A stretch of DNA of 64,000 nt from Cheiracanthium punctorium (GCA_038373885.1 JAWZYV010015855.1:1-64000); one strand, 5' to 3'; shown: positions 1 through 12,469, numbered from the stretch's first letter. Made by a program: numbers and translations. Notes: generated by a model from the letters alone, not told the origin.

Positions 1-447
1 ATTATTTAAAACTAATAATTTTTCTTTTCAGTGTTATTCTTTGGATATATTTTGTATAAGAGTCCACTATATGCGGAGTTTGTGTGTATTTATTAGAGCT
101 ATGCTTTATTAAAAAGGTTTTTAAAAGAGGAGAGATATTTTTTAATGAATAGAATAAATATGAACATAGGACTAGAATTAGAACACCTGAATGTATTTTA
201 TTTAGTGTTAAGAAACAAAGAACTCCACCATCTCGAAAAGCGGTCGTTAACGATTAGAGGCTTACAGTTTTCCGTTAGTTCTTTCGTTTTTCTTATAAGA
301 ATGTATAAAAACTTATAACTAGCAATTTTATTACTATTATTGCATTTTTATAATAGCAAATGTTATTTGATTGATTTACATTACACCGAAGAATTGAAAT
401 TTCTGCAAGACAAAAGTCTAACAGCTAACATTAAATTTATGCAAAAG

Positions 448-812
448 TGTCGGGGGGGGGATATCAATCCCTATATCCCCCTGGTTATACGCTGGCTTGC
501 CAAAAGGGGGAGGCGGAGAATATAGGTATTCCCACTGATTATGCTCTTTCTGGGTGCCTGAGGGTAAAATTTCAAATGTTTTCTGTAAAGGTAAAATTCG
601 TGAAACATTTCTTCCGGGGAAGAAAGAGATGAGTGCTGAGTGCCTGTCTGAGACGACCAGTCCTCCCCCCCCCCTCTACAAAAACTTATATGGGTGTCAT
701 TTACGGGGGCCCTGTGAACAGCAACATGATCATTTTAGGGGGTGTCTGATCCCCCCCTCACGAGTCCGAGTAATTTGGACCCCCCCTAAAAAAATTTCTG
801 GCTGCGCTACTG
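448..812. mobile_element. Partial hAT-type MITE
   Basis: The right end (about 795-812), read on the minus strand, gives CAGTAGCGCAGCCAG followed by A-rich then G-rich DNA. This is the terminal-repeat style of the hAT elements at 23198 and 39945. A C/G-rich left side with TGGCTTGCCAAAAGGGGG near 490 may be the decayed partner. No target duplication could be identified. Confidence 0.4.
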
Positions 813-1018
813 GCTGCAAAAACAATGTGCTGATATTAAAAATTTAGCATGCCTCTTCAAAATCAGTACTGTGTACCTTGTAATACTTATATCAGACACA
901 TATTCAGTTATAAATATGTCATAACATATTCAGTTATTATAAAAATGTCTGAAAAAAAAAATGGTGAGAGAGAGACAAAGAGAGAACGTAAACAGGTAGG
1001 ATAGATTTTTCTTAAGTT

Positions 1019-1080
1019 TACCAAAATATATCGCAAAACTGTTACCAAAATATATCGCAAAACTGTTACCAAAATATATG
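1019..1080. repeat. 24-bp tandem repeat, about 2.6 copies
   Basis: The unit TACCAAAATATATCGC + AAAACTGT occurs twice in full from 1019, with a partial third copy that diverges at ATATATGG. The surrounding 813-1840 region is AT-rich and otherwise shows nothing I can support. Confidence 0.8.
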
Positions 1081-1847
1081 GCAGCCAAGAAATTTTCCAA
1101 AAGTTTTGTAACTGGCTTTCAGTGCTTATCGCTTGCAAGAGTAATGGTTTTCACAGCATTTCAGGATACAACATAAATATGGTTTCAAAGCATTTCGTAT
1201 AAGTTTAGTTTGTTTTTAAATCTAATACTTATGATAGTACAAACTCATATAGTAAAAACTGATAATTACAGACTTTTACTTTGAGGTAATAAAAACGTTA
1301 TTTAATTAAAAACAAAAAGTTTTGTAATGTCTTTGTATCACACAATTTCATAATTTTCCAAATATTTTAACTATAAGAATGAAGTATAGAGGGTCAGGGG
1401 AAATAAATTAGTGTTCTCCCTACTAGCAATTTTGCTCATGCCACGCAGCCAGCCGATGACGGCCCGAGCAAAATTACTAGTAGGGTTTAAGCATCAGTGT
1501 AAGTGCAGTGAAAACTCCGTAAATTTGTTCCCTCAAAAAGTGACCAACTTGGGAAGTTCCAATGTACTTAAATTTCACAAATTGGCAGAATTTAAAGCCA
1601 CTTATGTTTTTTTTCTTTTTCACGAACAGACCTCATTATTGCACTTTGAAAATATTGTCAAAATTCACGTGATTTTGTTAAAATTTCTCTTGAAAACTCT
1701 TAATTAATAATTTTTTAAATACATTTTTTTGCAGGACAGTGAAATATGTTCTGCATTCGACATGTTTGTGCAGTACCGTGTATCGTACAATTCAATGTAA
1801 GGAGGCACATGGATGAGGTGTAATTGATCACATCAAAGTTTATCTGC

Positions 1848-2000
1848 TAATACCTGTGGGAGGTGTCACCTGTCACAGGTGAGTACTTGACAATCGCCTT
1901 TAGTTAGTGGTTCCCATAGACAGGTTTCTGTCCAATCACGTACATTCAGTGTTGCCACTTTTTTTGAAAGAGGTTAGAAGTTAAATCTCTTTAGTCTCTA
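1848..2000 (+). promoter_or_regulatory. Candidate promoter with clustered E-boxes
   Basis: This short stretch holds a dense cluster of E-box cores. CACCTG/CAGGTG motifs form a dyad around 1860-1885 (AGGTG, CACCTG and CAGGTG in close succession), and two CACGTG palindromes follow around 2005-2025. A CCAAT motif lies near 1932 and an arthropod-like initiator (TTCAGT) near 1945. It sits just upstream of the possible first exon ending at 2084. Promoter function is inference. E-box cores occur by chance and no TATA box is evident, but the clustering in otherwise AT-rich DNA is unusual. Confidence 0.3.
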
Positions 2001-2084
2001 TCTTCACGTGGACTTGTGAGCACGTGTAACTTCAACTTGGCAAAGATCTCTTCTTCTGTGTGAATAAAGTACTGGTGAAAATGG
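1947..2084 (+). CDS. Possible first exon (5' UTR plus ATG-G) of the IRF-like gene
   Basis: An ATG in good context (gaaaATGg) at 2081-2083 is followed at once by a donor, G|GTAAGC, so the coding part would be Met plus one base (phase 1). The next candidate exon, at 23704, begins in phase 1 and would complete a glycine codon, giving a protein start M-G-R-R-T-K. The rest of this stretch would be 5' UTR; its left limit is a guess based on an initiator-like TTCAGT. The intron that follows would be about 21.6 kb. The phase match is what supports the link. An ATG-G-GT combination can arise by chance, so transcript evidence would be needed to accept it. Confidence 0.33.
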
Positions 2085-2108
2085 GTAAGCTTTTTTTTTT
2101 TTTTTTTC

Positions 2109-2370
2109 TACCCAGCAAACACAGCCCTATCGGATAAGTTTTGGGCCGACACTGGCATGCCGGCGCAGAATGTGCCGGGGCGACATCGCTCACGCGGTAC
2201 CGAAAACGACAAAATTGCGTCCGCCTGGGCGTGTGTCGGGCCGAAAGGATGGGGTGGTTCTGGTTCGGTGTCGGCAAAAACGATAACGGCGTCGGCCCAG
2301 CCCTGTGCCACTTTTGAACCAAAACCATTACGTTTTTGGTGTGGTATCGGCAACGACAAAATATCGAAAA
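2109..2370 (+). mobile_element. GC-rich transposon arm, inverted partner of 5930-6171
   Basis: This abrupt GC-rich island in AT-rich DNA starts TACCCAGCAAACACAGCC and contains several GTCGGC/GCCGAC motifs. The same sequence occurs inverted at 5930-6171, which ends GGCTGTGTTTGCTGGGTA. An inner block (GTGTCGGCAAAA) is also shared in inverted form. The two could be the long terminal inverted repeats of one element or two separate insertions. Chance reading frames in this island are not genes. Confidence 0.65.
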
Positions 2371-3584
2371 CCGGCCAGCACCTTATTGATTCCCAAAATA
2401 CCCTGATTAGCTCCGTAGTTAGTTCTCTAAAGTATTAATCAACAAATTAAAGAAATAATAATTATTATTATATAAATGACTTTACACCACTAGGACTAAA
2501 TTTATTAAAAATACCTAATTGGCAAATTATTTTGTTTTTAAGAAAATATTTGATGAATTTAAGAAGGAAAGCTCTTTTTAAAATTAACCGTATTACTTTT
2601 TTATGCATCAACCAATGGTTTTTATTTTTTTAAACGTGTTACTATATGTTTATCAGACCATATACATTTTTTAAACAACATATTAGGCTCAACTAGACAA
2701 TGTTCCTTTTTCTCTTCCAAAAATTTTTTAGAAGCCAAGAAAATTTATAATTTTCTAGAACCAAAGATTATAAATAAACATTCATGCAATGCTAAAAAAA
2801 GAGAGAAAAAAAATATTAAAGTTATACAACATGCTTTTTTAAAAAATATTTTAATTTATTTTTTTGTTAAGTTATGTCATAATACAAAATAAAGTTGACT
2901 TTTGATTTTATATATATTGTTTTAAAGAAGAATGTAAACAACATACGTTAAAAGAAATTAAAATATTGGCTGATTCTACAAATAAACGGTTAATTTCATA
3001 AAAACGTTTTCTCTTCAAAATAATTAAACATTTTAATATACAAACAAATTATTTTGTTTATACTTAATAACTAAGTATTTTGTATATTTCAAAATTAGCC
3101 CCAGTGATGTAAAGTAATTTATATAATAATAATAATTATTTTTAATAGGTTGATTAGTGCTAAACTATATATGAAACTAATAAGTATTAATAAAACCATG
3201 TTTATTATTAGAAGATACTTACTTTAAGTAAATATTTTATATATTACTGAATTTTCATAGGATTATCCTTTAGTAGAAGAAAGGAACTTTCTATAACAGA
3301 ATATACTTATTTTTTTCTGTTGTTTTGAGTAATATGAAATTAAGTAAAGTAAATAGACACATTTTTCAATGCAGTATGTAAGTTATTTATTAAAAATACC
3401 GTCCTGCTTGTTTATTAATAGTTTCCAAGTTTGCTTACTTGAATTATAAATTTCATTTTCGCATTATTTAGAAATAATTAGCAGTTTTGAACTATCTTAT
3501 TTTAGTAGTCCCTGAGATAACATAAAAAAATCTAGCTAAGAAAAAATACAAATTCTTAATATATACTTAAAAATCAACTTACCC

Positions 3585-3890
3585 CTTTTTAACTGTCGTG
3601 AGAACTTAGCAAAATGAAAACCAAAAAGCACTAACCACATTTAGACAACTTTAAAATTTTTGTCTAGTTGAGGTTAATACCAGTTAGTCTTTAGAAAAAA
3701 ATCACAGTTTATCCAGAGAAAACTACAGCAAAGTCCGATCTAACTGACGTAAGAACTTAACCTATTTAAAACTAAAAAGCACTAACAACATTCAGACTAT
3801 TTTAAAATTTTTGTCTAGCTGCAGTCAGTGCCATTTAGTCTAGGAAAAAAAAAATCGCAATTTATCCAGAGAAAAATACAGCAATCTCCA
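3585..3890. repeat. Diverged tandem duplication, about 150 bp per copy
   Basis: Two adjacent copies (about 3585-3737 and 3738-3890) share AAAAAGCACTAAC, TTTAAAATTTTTGTCTAG, the TTTATCCAGAGAAAA block and ACAGCAA in the same order. Outside it, 2440-5080 is AT-rich with no feature I can support. Confidence 0.7.
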
Positions 3891-5087
3891 TTGCTCTGAG
3901 AAAACTCAAAATCCACGTTACTGAAAAGTTTACGTTGCGAGATGATTTCTGTTACAGCCTTGGAATGGAATGGACAAGCAAACGAAAAAAAAAAAACAAA
4001 CCACCAACTTCCGCTGTTCGATTGACCATGAATAGGGACTGATATAATAGGAAAGGTCCATTTCGTCTTCCTGTGTAATACTGTGGTTCCTACAAGGGGT
4101 GGAAAGCTCTTAGGAATGCACTCGTCCCCCCTCACCCCCCCTACATGTTATGTGAACGCGGACACGGGACGGGGTAGTTGGAAAAGAAAGTCCGCGGGAT
4201 TTTAGCTTTTAAATTATTTACTTTAAATTAGATCGCGTGGAAAAAAATAAAACAAATTAGTGTTATTCTACTGCAAAATAGTTTATACTTCAATATCTGC
4301 AATGAATTAATCAATTAATTTTTAGAAAGATAAAGTACTATAATCAGCAAAAAATGGTTACTTTTATTCATTTTTAAGGAGATAAGAGCATTAAATTTTT
4401 TTTAATTTGTAACAGCATTTTACAATGCTGTAGCAAAACATGATTTTGGCGTAATTTTTACTATTATTTTATTTGAACAGAAACATGACAAACAAGTTGT
4501 TCAAATAAATGCTATTAAATTAATTATTCATAGTGATAATTTTAAAATGAAACTATTATTATTTTTATCAATTTATAATTATTCAGTATAGTGAATTAAA
4601 ACTTTTATTTATTTATTTAATTTTATTATTATTATTTTTTTAACAACAGCAGCTAATGTATTATAAAAAAAATTCCTTAACTATAAATTATACTGATATT
4701 TTTTATTTTTATGGAAATACGAATGAAAAGGTATTTTTTCTACTATTTTAATCCAATTTAATTTCAGAAAGTTTTGTTGTTTTGTGTTTTTTGTAAGGCA
4801 AAAACACAGGAGTTAAGCCTTAGGGCGTCGGTGCCCTGAGCGGAAGAAGGCTTCTAGCGTTTGTTCCAATATATAAAACAATTAATAAGCAATTGGGGTT
4901 GAACAGTAATTATAATAATTATTTGTTCCCTAATTTTATAAAAATCAACCATATTTCCTTCATTTTATAAATATTAGATAATGTTTTGAATTTATATAAA
5001 ATTTATAAGATATCCCCAATTTTTGTTCCAGAATTGGGGATACAACGGTGATTTGTCCTCAATTCTATGTTCAAAAATCTGGTTAAT

Positions 5088-5400
5088 TTATATAACTCAT
5101 ATTCACATTACATCTGGAGAAAATCACCCAACATCCAAACTGTAAATTGACAGATGCTCGGTAGACCTGAACCCTGGACCTTCACACTTGAACCAGCGGC
5201 GGATCCAGAAAAAAAAATTATGGAGGGTGCGCAAGACAATTTTTGTTACATTCTCTTATTGAATGACTTGAATTTACAAAACAAGTCAATGCTCTATAGT
5301 GTAAACTTCATTCGTCTGGGGGGGGGGGGGGGCTCTGGATCCGCCAATGACTTCAATGATATTCGGTGTCTTATCCACTCGGCCATGGTGGGCTCCTTTT
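5088..5400 (-). mobile_element. tRNA-derived SINE, interrupted by a MITE
   Basis: Read on the minus strand from about 5400, the sequence starts like a tRNA head: CCATGGCCGAGTGGATAAG is a good polymerase III A box. The 5194-5349 MITE interrupts it. It then resumes with CCAGGGTTCAGGTC (B-box-like) and a body containing CATCTGTCAATTTACAG and TTTTCTCCAGATGTAA. The body recurs at about 5655 and 56425, so this is a repeat family rather than a tRNA gene. Confidence 0.6.
5194..5349. mobile_element. hAT-type MITE nested in a SINE
   Basis: The ends are CAGCGGCGGATCCAG and, inverted, CTGGATCCGCCAATG. Flanks ACTTGAAC and ACTTCAAT agree at six of eight bases, consistent with a decayed 8-bp hAT target duplication. 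A G-run of 14 lies inside the right end. It has no coding capacity. Confidence 0.65.
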
Positions 5401-5589
5401 GTGAACTTTTAAAATGCAGCGTTTAATGTTATGCATTGTATGTATTTTATTTTTAATTAATTAATTAATTTTATTATTATTTTTAAATTAGAAGTACTTA
5501 ACAACTATCACTTTATATAAAATGAAAATTATAGTCATATAATTATTTCAGAGTTGTGAATAACTAGACAGAAACTGCCCCAATTGAGG

Positions 5590-5745
5590 GGTGGGGGTGG
5601 GCGCTTAGAAACCCCTTCAATACTAAGTCATAAAAAACTGGTTAACTTATCTAACGCATATTAACAATACATCTGGAGAAAATCACCAACATCTAAACTG
5701 TAGATTGACAGATGCGCGGTAGACCAGATCGCTGGACAGGACCTC
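5590..5745 (-). mobile_element. SINE fragment, second copy
   Basis: This is a second copy of the SINE body: on the minus strand it holds TACCGCGCATCTGTCAATC, CAGTTTAGATGTT and TTTTCTCCAGATGTA, closely matching 5088-5170. The tRNA-like head is not recognisable here. Confidence 0.55.
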
Positions 5746-5929
5746 AGGTAAATTAACCAGATAGAATGATTGCCCCCTTTCCCTCCTTTTTTTCGCATGT
5801 GAAGGAGGCACTTGAATCCAACGGACTCAAAACATTGTAAATAGTAACTATTGAAATCATAAATTAAAAAGAATTATTATAACAATATATATGTGCTGCT
5901 TGTGCTGGCTTTATACCGTTGAGTTTAGA

Positions 5930-6171
5930 AATTACACTTCTGGTCCGATATCGGTTATGCGGTACATCGCCGAAATCGCATGTTAACCCTAAAAGACTTG
6001 CCGCAATCGGACCGATGCATGCCCGAAATCACCTTTCTTTTGCCTACGACAACGCATTTTGCCGACACAGAACCGACACCGCTCCAGTTACCATCATGCC
6101 AATGCCGACATCGAAACGGCACTGCCGATGTCGGCCCATCCCTTACCCGATACGGCTGTGTTTGCTGGGTA
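5930..6171 (-). mobile_element. GC-rich transposon arm, inverted partner of 2109-2370
   Basis: Inverted homologue of the arm at 2109. It ends with GGCTGTGTTTGCTGGGTA and carries the shared GCCGACAC and GCCGATGTCGGC motifs. No transposase is visible in the 3.5 kb between the two arms and no clear target duplication flanks them. Confidence 0.65.
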
Positions 6172-6179
6172 CTCAAAAT

Positions 6180-9100
6180 TAATATTTTGTCTATAGTATT
6201 TTTACGGTTACATTTTCTGTAATTTCCATAATGATTGCTTTATTTTAACCCTTTGATGATGAATTCTGGCTAATAGCCGTCCGAGATTTCATAGCCATCG
6301 CTTCTATCCTTTCTGATTTTGTAGTCGTACAGATTTTCAAGTCTAAAATATGGTTTTTGTCTATATTTTTGAGTTTTCGTGACTATCAAATCGATTTCAA
6401 TCTTTTTCCATCTTTTAGATAAATGAGTATTTTTCCTTAAGTATTTCTTTATCTTCTTTTGCAATGCAGTTAAAAAAATATAATATCTTACTTCGATTTA
6501 TGCTAATAACTTTATCGATTTTTAAATGCATATGAAAGTTTGTATGCAAAATTGAGCATTCATCACACTAATTCTGTGATTTAGAAAGGTAATTGTTTTG
6601 CTTTAGATTGATTTTGCGTTACTAAAAGAAATAAGATTCTGCTTTTATTTTATAATGATTCCAGTTTTAACATTTATTGTTAAAACAAAGCAAAACATTT
6701 TTGTTAATGCATTTATATAAATAATCACTAAAACATGTTTTTCGTATAGCATACGTGTTGATATCTGTATATCTGTATTTTACTTAAATCCTTTGAAACA
6801 TTAATTTGGCTTGAATAGCTGTTGAAAAATCCCTTTTTTTTTTGAGATATATACGATCCAGAAAAAATAGTGGGATCTGTATCTCCAGCACTGTGTTCAG
6901 ATTTTTTTCGTGGAAGGTTAGCAAGTATGCATCATTGCTTTCGTCATGAGTTTAGAAATATTTACGATTGCTGTGAAAATTTACCGTGCATAATCTAGTA
7001 AATAAATATGGATATATCTGTTGGACTTTGACAAAAATTTATGTAAAATTTAAAAGAGCTTTCAGTTTTAATGTAGATACATAAGATACATGTAAAAAGT
7101 TCTACCATCTTGTCTATAACCATCGTTGTATAAGAGCAACTTCTCTCTCAAAGGGTTAAATTTATACCTACATATTTATTTATTTAAGTTACAAACAGAT
7201 ACAGATGTGTTTTGGGTATGCGTATTATTTAAAATAATTGTTTAAATAATAATTTTCCAGGTTTTCTGTTTTTTTTTTTTTTTTTTTTTTTTTTTAATGC
7301 ATAACAGTGAGATAAAAAACAGATATTTTTGTTTTGAACAAACTTGAAAGGTAGTTTACACAATACTGTAATGCATGCATATTACCTCTCTGAAATCAAA
7401 TTATTTATTAAAAAGAAAAACTGAAAGAATATTTATTGTTTATCTTTTTTGACATCTAAACAATAAAGTGAGCTTAGTTATTGCCATATAACTCTCGCTG
7501 TGTTATTTCGTGTTTACTTATATATTATTGATTTATTATAAATATAATTTTGGTAGTTTATTGTCCAAATGTCTTGGTCATTGGTGTTTATTTTTGTCAT
7601 ATCTCGGATGGAGAACTTTTATTATCTTTGAATCTTGCTAGAGCACGTTGTAAATCCGAGTCTATTAAATTCAATGTTAAGGCAACAACATATTGTTTTA
7701 CGGGAACAGTTAGATAACCTTTGTTTTAGACATGTGATTTTTTTTTACCCTAAAATTATATGAACTAAATTTAACTGAAATTTTATAGCAACTTCCTAAA
7801 ATGATGATCGCGTTAGCTTTAAAATAATGATTATTACTGACAGATTTTAATATTTTAAATTTTAATAAGTTTCAATTATGGAAACATGTTAACTAAAAAA
7901 ACAACTGAATATGTGTCTGATATATGTAGAGTGTAGAGGTTGGAATTTAATTTTAAGATAATCACGTTTAAAATCACAAATAAGATGTTTGGTTTCATAA
8001 TATTTAATCTAAATTTTATAGGATTTTTGATTCCCTTCGCTTTTGCGAATTTCACTTTATTTATATTTTAGAATAAATTCGCTTATTATACAGAACTGTA
8101 TCTATAGTAATTGTTCACAATAAATAGATGAAATGTTGTTCATGATATAACACCTCCCCTCACTCCATTCCGAAATTTAGTATTTTGCTGAATTGTTCGA
8201 ATAGCCTGCAGATTTAAAATTTTAAAACACTTTAATTATAATTCAAGAGTATTTTTATCTTGGATTTCTCATGCTTAAGCGTTTTTGCAATTTGAGCTGG
8301 TACTACAGAAATTTTTAATTTTTGTTAGCATATATTCGGATTGATAAGATTTGTGTGTCGTTAGAATGTCGGGAAATTTAGCTGTTACTCAATTTTTTTC
8401 CAAGTCTCAATGAATATTAACCAGTTAATTTTTTTTTCCTCTGTCGTACTATGCATTAATAAATTGAAATAAAAGTAATATATTCCAGAAATTAATTTCA
8501 ATTTTTAACACTATATATTACTTTCTAAATAGTGCCATTTAGATTTTTCACAAAAAGTTTGGAATTATTGCAAAGCGAACTTACATTAATATAGCTAATA
8601 ATCAGCAAAAATGACATTACTAGAATGATTCAGTCAAGTTTTTAAGATTTCAAGATTTTGGCACGGCACTTTCCATTAACTTCTCCCCACATCTTCATTG
8701 CCTGTTGACATCATTATTTTGTAGTCCCTGGAATTTAAAGACGGGGGGGGGGGAAATAGTAGTAGACTTGTTCCGTGGTATCCATTATGGAAAAAGGGGT
8801 GGGGAATGCCTTATCAGTCCTGGGGGAATTATTTCACATTGCCACTCACACCAAGGAATTATAGCTTGAAAGAAAAAAAAGAAAGGATTTGACATTAGAG
8901 GTGATACAGAATATCTGCTTATTTCACTTAAATAATTTTAAAGTCTCTCTGAAATTCGTCTGAGAAAATTTTTATTTATTCAATTTCAGGAATGTAATTC
9001 AACATTGGGTTTTCCATTTGACTATGCTTGGGTCTTATCTCATAAACTGAATAGATAGTTAAAATTTATCTATAGAGGGCGTCCCGAAAATATAGGAGCA

Positions 9101-9950
9101 AACTATCAGGGGAGGTAGGATATATAATATGGTTTCCTAGTAACATATCATATTGTGGTTAATAATGATTTTTTCATGCACCCGTTTATAAGCTCTCCAC
9201 AAAATATAATCAAGTGCTGGTGAAATTTCCTAGCTACTTGGCTAAATCTTAGTAATTATTTTTTATTTTTTCCTATAAATTAACTAAAATTGATCATTAT
9301 AAAAATTTTATTTTAAAAACTGTAACTGTCCCTGTATAAACTTTCTGTTATAACGTTTGAGTAATGAGTGTGAACTAACGTGTGGCTGGAATATTTAACT
9401 AGAGTAGGAAAACATAACTTTTCACAGCACTGCTTGTTCTTCCGAAACTTCATAGGATACCTCCCTACCTCCTTAAAAGTTCGTCACTACATTTCTAGGA
9501 GACTTTCTATACAAAAATTTAAATTAAATCTCCCTACACTTAAAATGTACGTTACATCCCAAAAGAAACACGTGATTATCACAAAATATGAAATTTAATC
9601 ATTACATGCTTCTCTATCCGTTTTAACCTTATTTAATAATTTTGGCAATTCGAACATGTGACTGAACCTTATTTAATAAAGTTAGTTTTAAAAACCGAGG
9701 TGCAATTCGGATGTACAAAATTTGTTTATTGTCGATGGATTAGTTGAGAAATTTAGTTCAACTCTAATTTAATTTGAGGCAGATAGCGACAAAGATTGGC
9801 TTTGACATTTTTATGCCCAGGGCACTTCTCAAATTGTATGACCCTGTATATAGATGGTTGAAATTGGGCCCTTGTACATAGCTTTAAACCCAATATTTTA
9901 GGTGTGCTCAGGGCTCGTGCCCGTCCAATAATCAGGGCCTGCATAGATAT
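6180..9950. other. AT-rich intron/intergenic DNA without recognised features
   Basis: I found no coding exon, RNA gene or transposon end that I could support. It contains a 29-base poly-T tract near 7268-7296 and a short G-run near 8743. Short open frames are of the length expected by chance. Confidence 0.5.
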
Positions 9951-9956
9951 TTAACT

Positions 9957-10615
9957 TTTGATTTTTTTAAGGGTCCACAAACGTATAAATTTTTCACCTT
10001 TAACATTTCAAGTAACTCTTGCTGTTGGATCATTCTATACTTGGGCTCTACTCCAAATATGAACCTTCACTGGCTTATTTTGAAAACAGAATTATATTGA
10101 GTGAATCATATTTTATCACTAATTAAGCTACTACCTAAATTTAATGTAAAATGTAGAATTTAGCGTCAGTTCCTTAATGTTCAATTTTCTAGAATTTAAG
10201 ATACTTTTATTTCTTGTTTGATCAGAATTTTTTTTAAATACTAATTTCACTGAAAATGAAATCTATAATTAACTGCAGTACAGTTTAAAAATTTATAGTT
10301 AACATTAAAAAAGTCAGTTATCTCGGGATTTGTAGGAACTGTTTTGTGATTCTGTAGGTGACTGTTTTGTGATTTCGGGATTTGTAGGAACTGTTTTGAT
10401 TTTTTTAAGGGTCCGCAAACGTATAAATTTTTCACCTTTAACATTTCAAGTAACTCTTGCTGTTGGATCATTCTATACTTGAGCTTTACTCCAAATATGA
10501 ACCTTCATTGGCTTATTTTGAAAACAGAATTATATTGAGTGAATCAAATTTTATCACTAATTAAGCTACACCTAAAATTAATGTAAAATGTAGGATTAAA
10601 CGTCAGTTCCTTGAA
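9957..10615. repeat. Direct repeat pair of about 210 bp, 440 bp apart
   Basis: The block starting TTTTTTAAGGGTCC and running through TGTTGGATCATTCTATACTT and ATTATATTGAGTGAATCA occurs at about 9957-10170 and again at about 10397-10610, nearly identical. Between them lies a smaller internal duplication built on GGGATTTGTAGGAACTG. Nothing recognisable is encoded. Confidence 0.8.
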
Positions 10616-11379
10616 ATAGATAATGTACAGTAATGAAATAGATCCTCGATTTTAGGGGATACGTTTGAAGTTTTAAAAAGTTATTTGACCTATAAAATGG
10701 TAATTTGGAATGTCCCTTTGTAAAGATGGTTTTTGGCTTGAGAAATAAATGAACATTTGTATTTTAAAAAGTTTCAACAGTTTAAACTGTAATATCAAGT
10801 GAGAACCCAGCCGCCATTTATGATTTATTTATATAAGTGGGCCCTTAAAGGAAAAAAAAAATTCTATGTTGAAAAACGTAAAGCATTTTACTCTCTGTAT
10901 TTAATCCATATGTTCCAAGACTTTTGGCATCGATTACAAATTTATTTATTTATTTTCTTAATTTATGAAGTGTAATACAGAGCAGCCATTCTCCCTTAAA
11001 AGTAAGTAAATATATAAATATGCTTAAAAAATCGAAACAAATATTCGTTTGTGAGAATTTTGAAACCCATCTTAATCGATTATTACCTCATTTTATTAAT
11101 TTAATTTTTAGGGGATCGTCTGCAGATTGAATAAAATAAATCAAAACACAGGTTTTAAAAATTCTATAGTGAACTTAGCTTTACACTCATTAGTTCAGTA
11201 CTCCATGTCGAATAAATAATTAAACAAGTTTCTGCATTTTTTGAAGGAACAGTATGTGATACACAAACCCTTGGAAAAGAAACCTTACTAAGAATAAAAA
11301 AAATAATAATAATATAGAAAAACCGATTTTGACTACCTCTAAATTTAATTATAATATTCAGCCTTCAGCTGAAATTAGT

Positions 11380-12464
11380 TTCCCCTCCGCTAAAGCGGTT
11401 CTTTGACAGAACCTTTTAATTTGTATTGGCAGCCATGTACAGGATGTATTTGCATGTAAATCAAACGGGGAGAAACCAACCGTTCTTCCAGTGGTGTCAA
11501 GTATTTTAAACAATCCGGTATTTCGGGGAATTCGAAGCCATTGCTTATATCTAATTCTGGTATTGTCAATTTAATCAAACAATCGTAACATGTTTTGCAA
11601 AATTTGCCAATATCATCGATATCTTTGTAAAAGACTAGTTTTATAAAGTCCGTTGTCGCTCCTTTGGACAGTAAAGTTGTTTTGGAATGGGTTCTTATTG
11701 ACTTTTTGAACCACAGTCGATCACAACAATAGCATTGGTGGATTGGACCATCAGCAACAGCTTCGAAAAATTTCTCAGCTAATTTACGAAATTCTAGTTC
11801 TTCACACCTTACATTTAGATCAGTATCTGTTCTTGGTCTTTTCGATGGTATATCTAGACAGAGTCGTAAACGTTTTCTGTCTTGTCTTCTGGATTTGGAT
11901 TCCGCTTCTTGAGCACGAAAATCTGGATCTTCCCTTTTTCTTTGCATAAATAGACGGTTAGTTTCACGATGACTTTCTTCCGGATTAGACAACTGGCGAG
12001 GACGGCCAGCGCGGCCTTGAACAACAGTCCCGGGTATATTCTTCTGATATTTAACGATGTAATACTGAAAGTAGAGCGTGAAATACCAAGCCTACGAGCT
12101 ATTTCACACTGATCCCGCAAAAATGAAAATTTTAGAAATGCCACGACAGAACACCACCACTTGCTCCGAGGAGGGACAAAAGTTTGAACGCGACTCTGGA
12201 AACAAATCCAAGTTCTGAAAAATGAAATCGGAACCTCGGGAACTTGACAGCCAGTCGCAGACGCTCTGACAAAATCTTACAGTTTCCCCTTTTGTTTCAT
12301 CTGACGTTACTTTGAAATTTTTCAAGTATCCATTATTCCAATCATGTGTCGGATCTTGGTGTGTTTCAAATTTCCGTGAGATCTGTAAGATTTTATTTAC
12401 TATCAATTATCATCCACGACTTTTTTTGTCTGCCGAAAACTATTACCCTCTTTAGCGGAGGGTA
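11380..12464 (-). mobile_element. Truncated Helitron-like element with hairpin ends
   Basis: Both ends carry the same inverted motif: CCCTCCGCTAAAG on the left and CTTTAGCGGAGGG on the right. Each lies in a small palindrome (CCGCTAAAGCGG on the left, TACCCTC...GAGGGTA on the right). Between them, on the minus strand, is an open frame matching the N-terminal part of Helitron proteins. No Rep or helicase domain remains. Helitron-2 elements have short terminal inverted repeats and hairpins, which fits, but the exact ends are my estimate. Confidence 0.55.
11402..11992 (-). pseudogene. Helitron N-terminal domain fragment
   Basis: This minus-strand frame of about 195 residues begins SNPEESHRETNRLF, is basic and Arg-rich, and then has a cysteine-rich segment. 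That segment has CYCCDRLWFKKS around residue 88 and FCKTCYDCLI around residue 131. It ends with SNGFEFPEIPDCLKYL, LEERLVSPRLIYMQI and a GCQYKLKG motif. This order is typical of the region before the replicator domain in animal Helitron proteins. The frame stops directly after it, about 10 bases from the element end, so the Rep and helicase domains have been lost. It is a relic or part of a non-autonomous derivative, not a host gene. Confidence 0.7.
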
Positions 12465-12469
12465 AAAAA

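Noticed and set aside
2157..2438. 93-residue open frame in the GC-rich island
   Set aside because: Open frames exist on both strands of the island, as expected from GC-rich repeat DNA; no domain and no conservation with the inverted copy.
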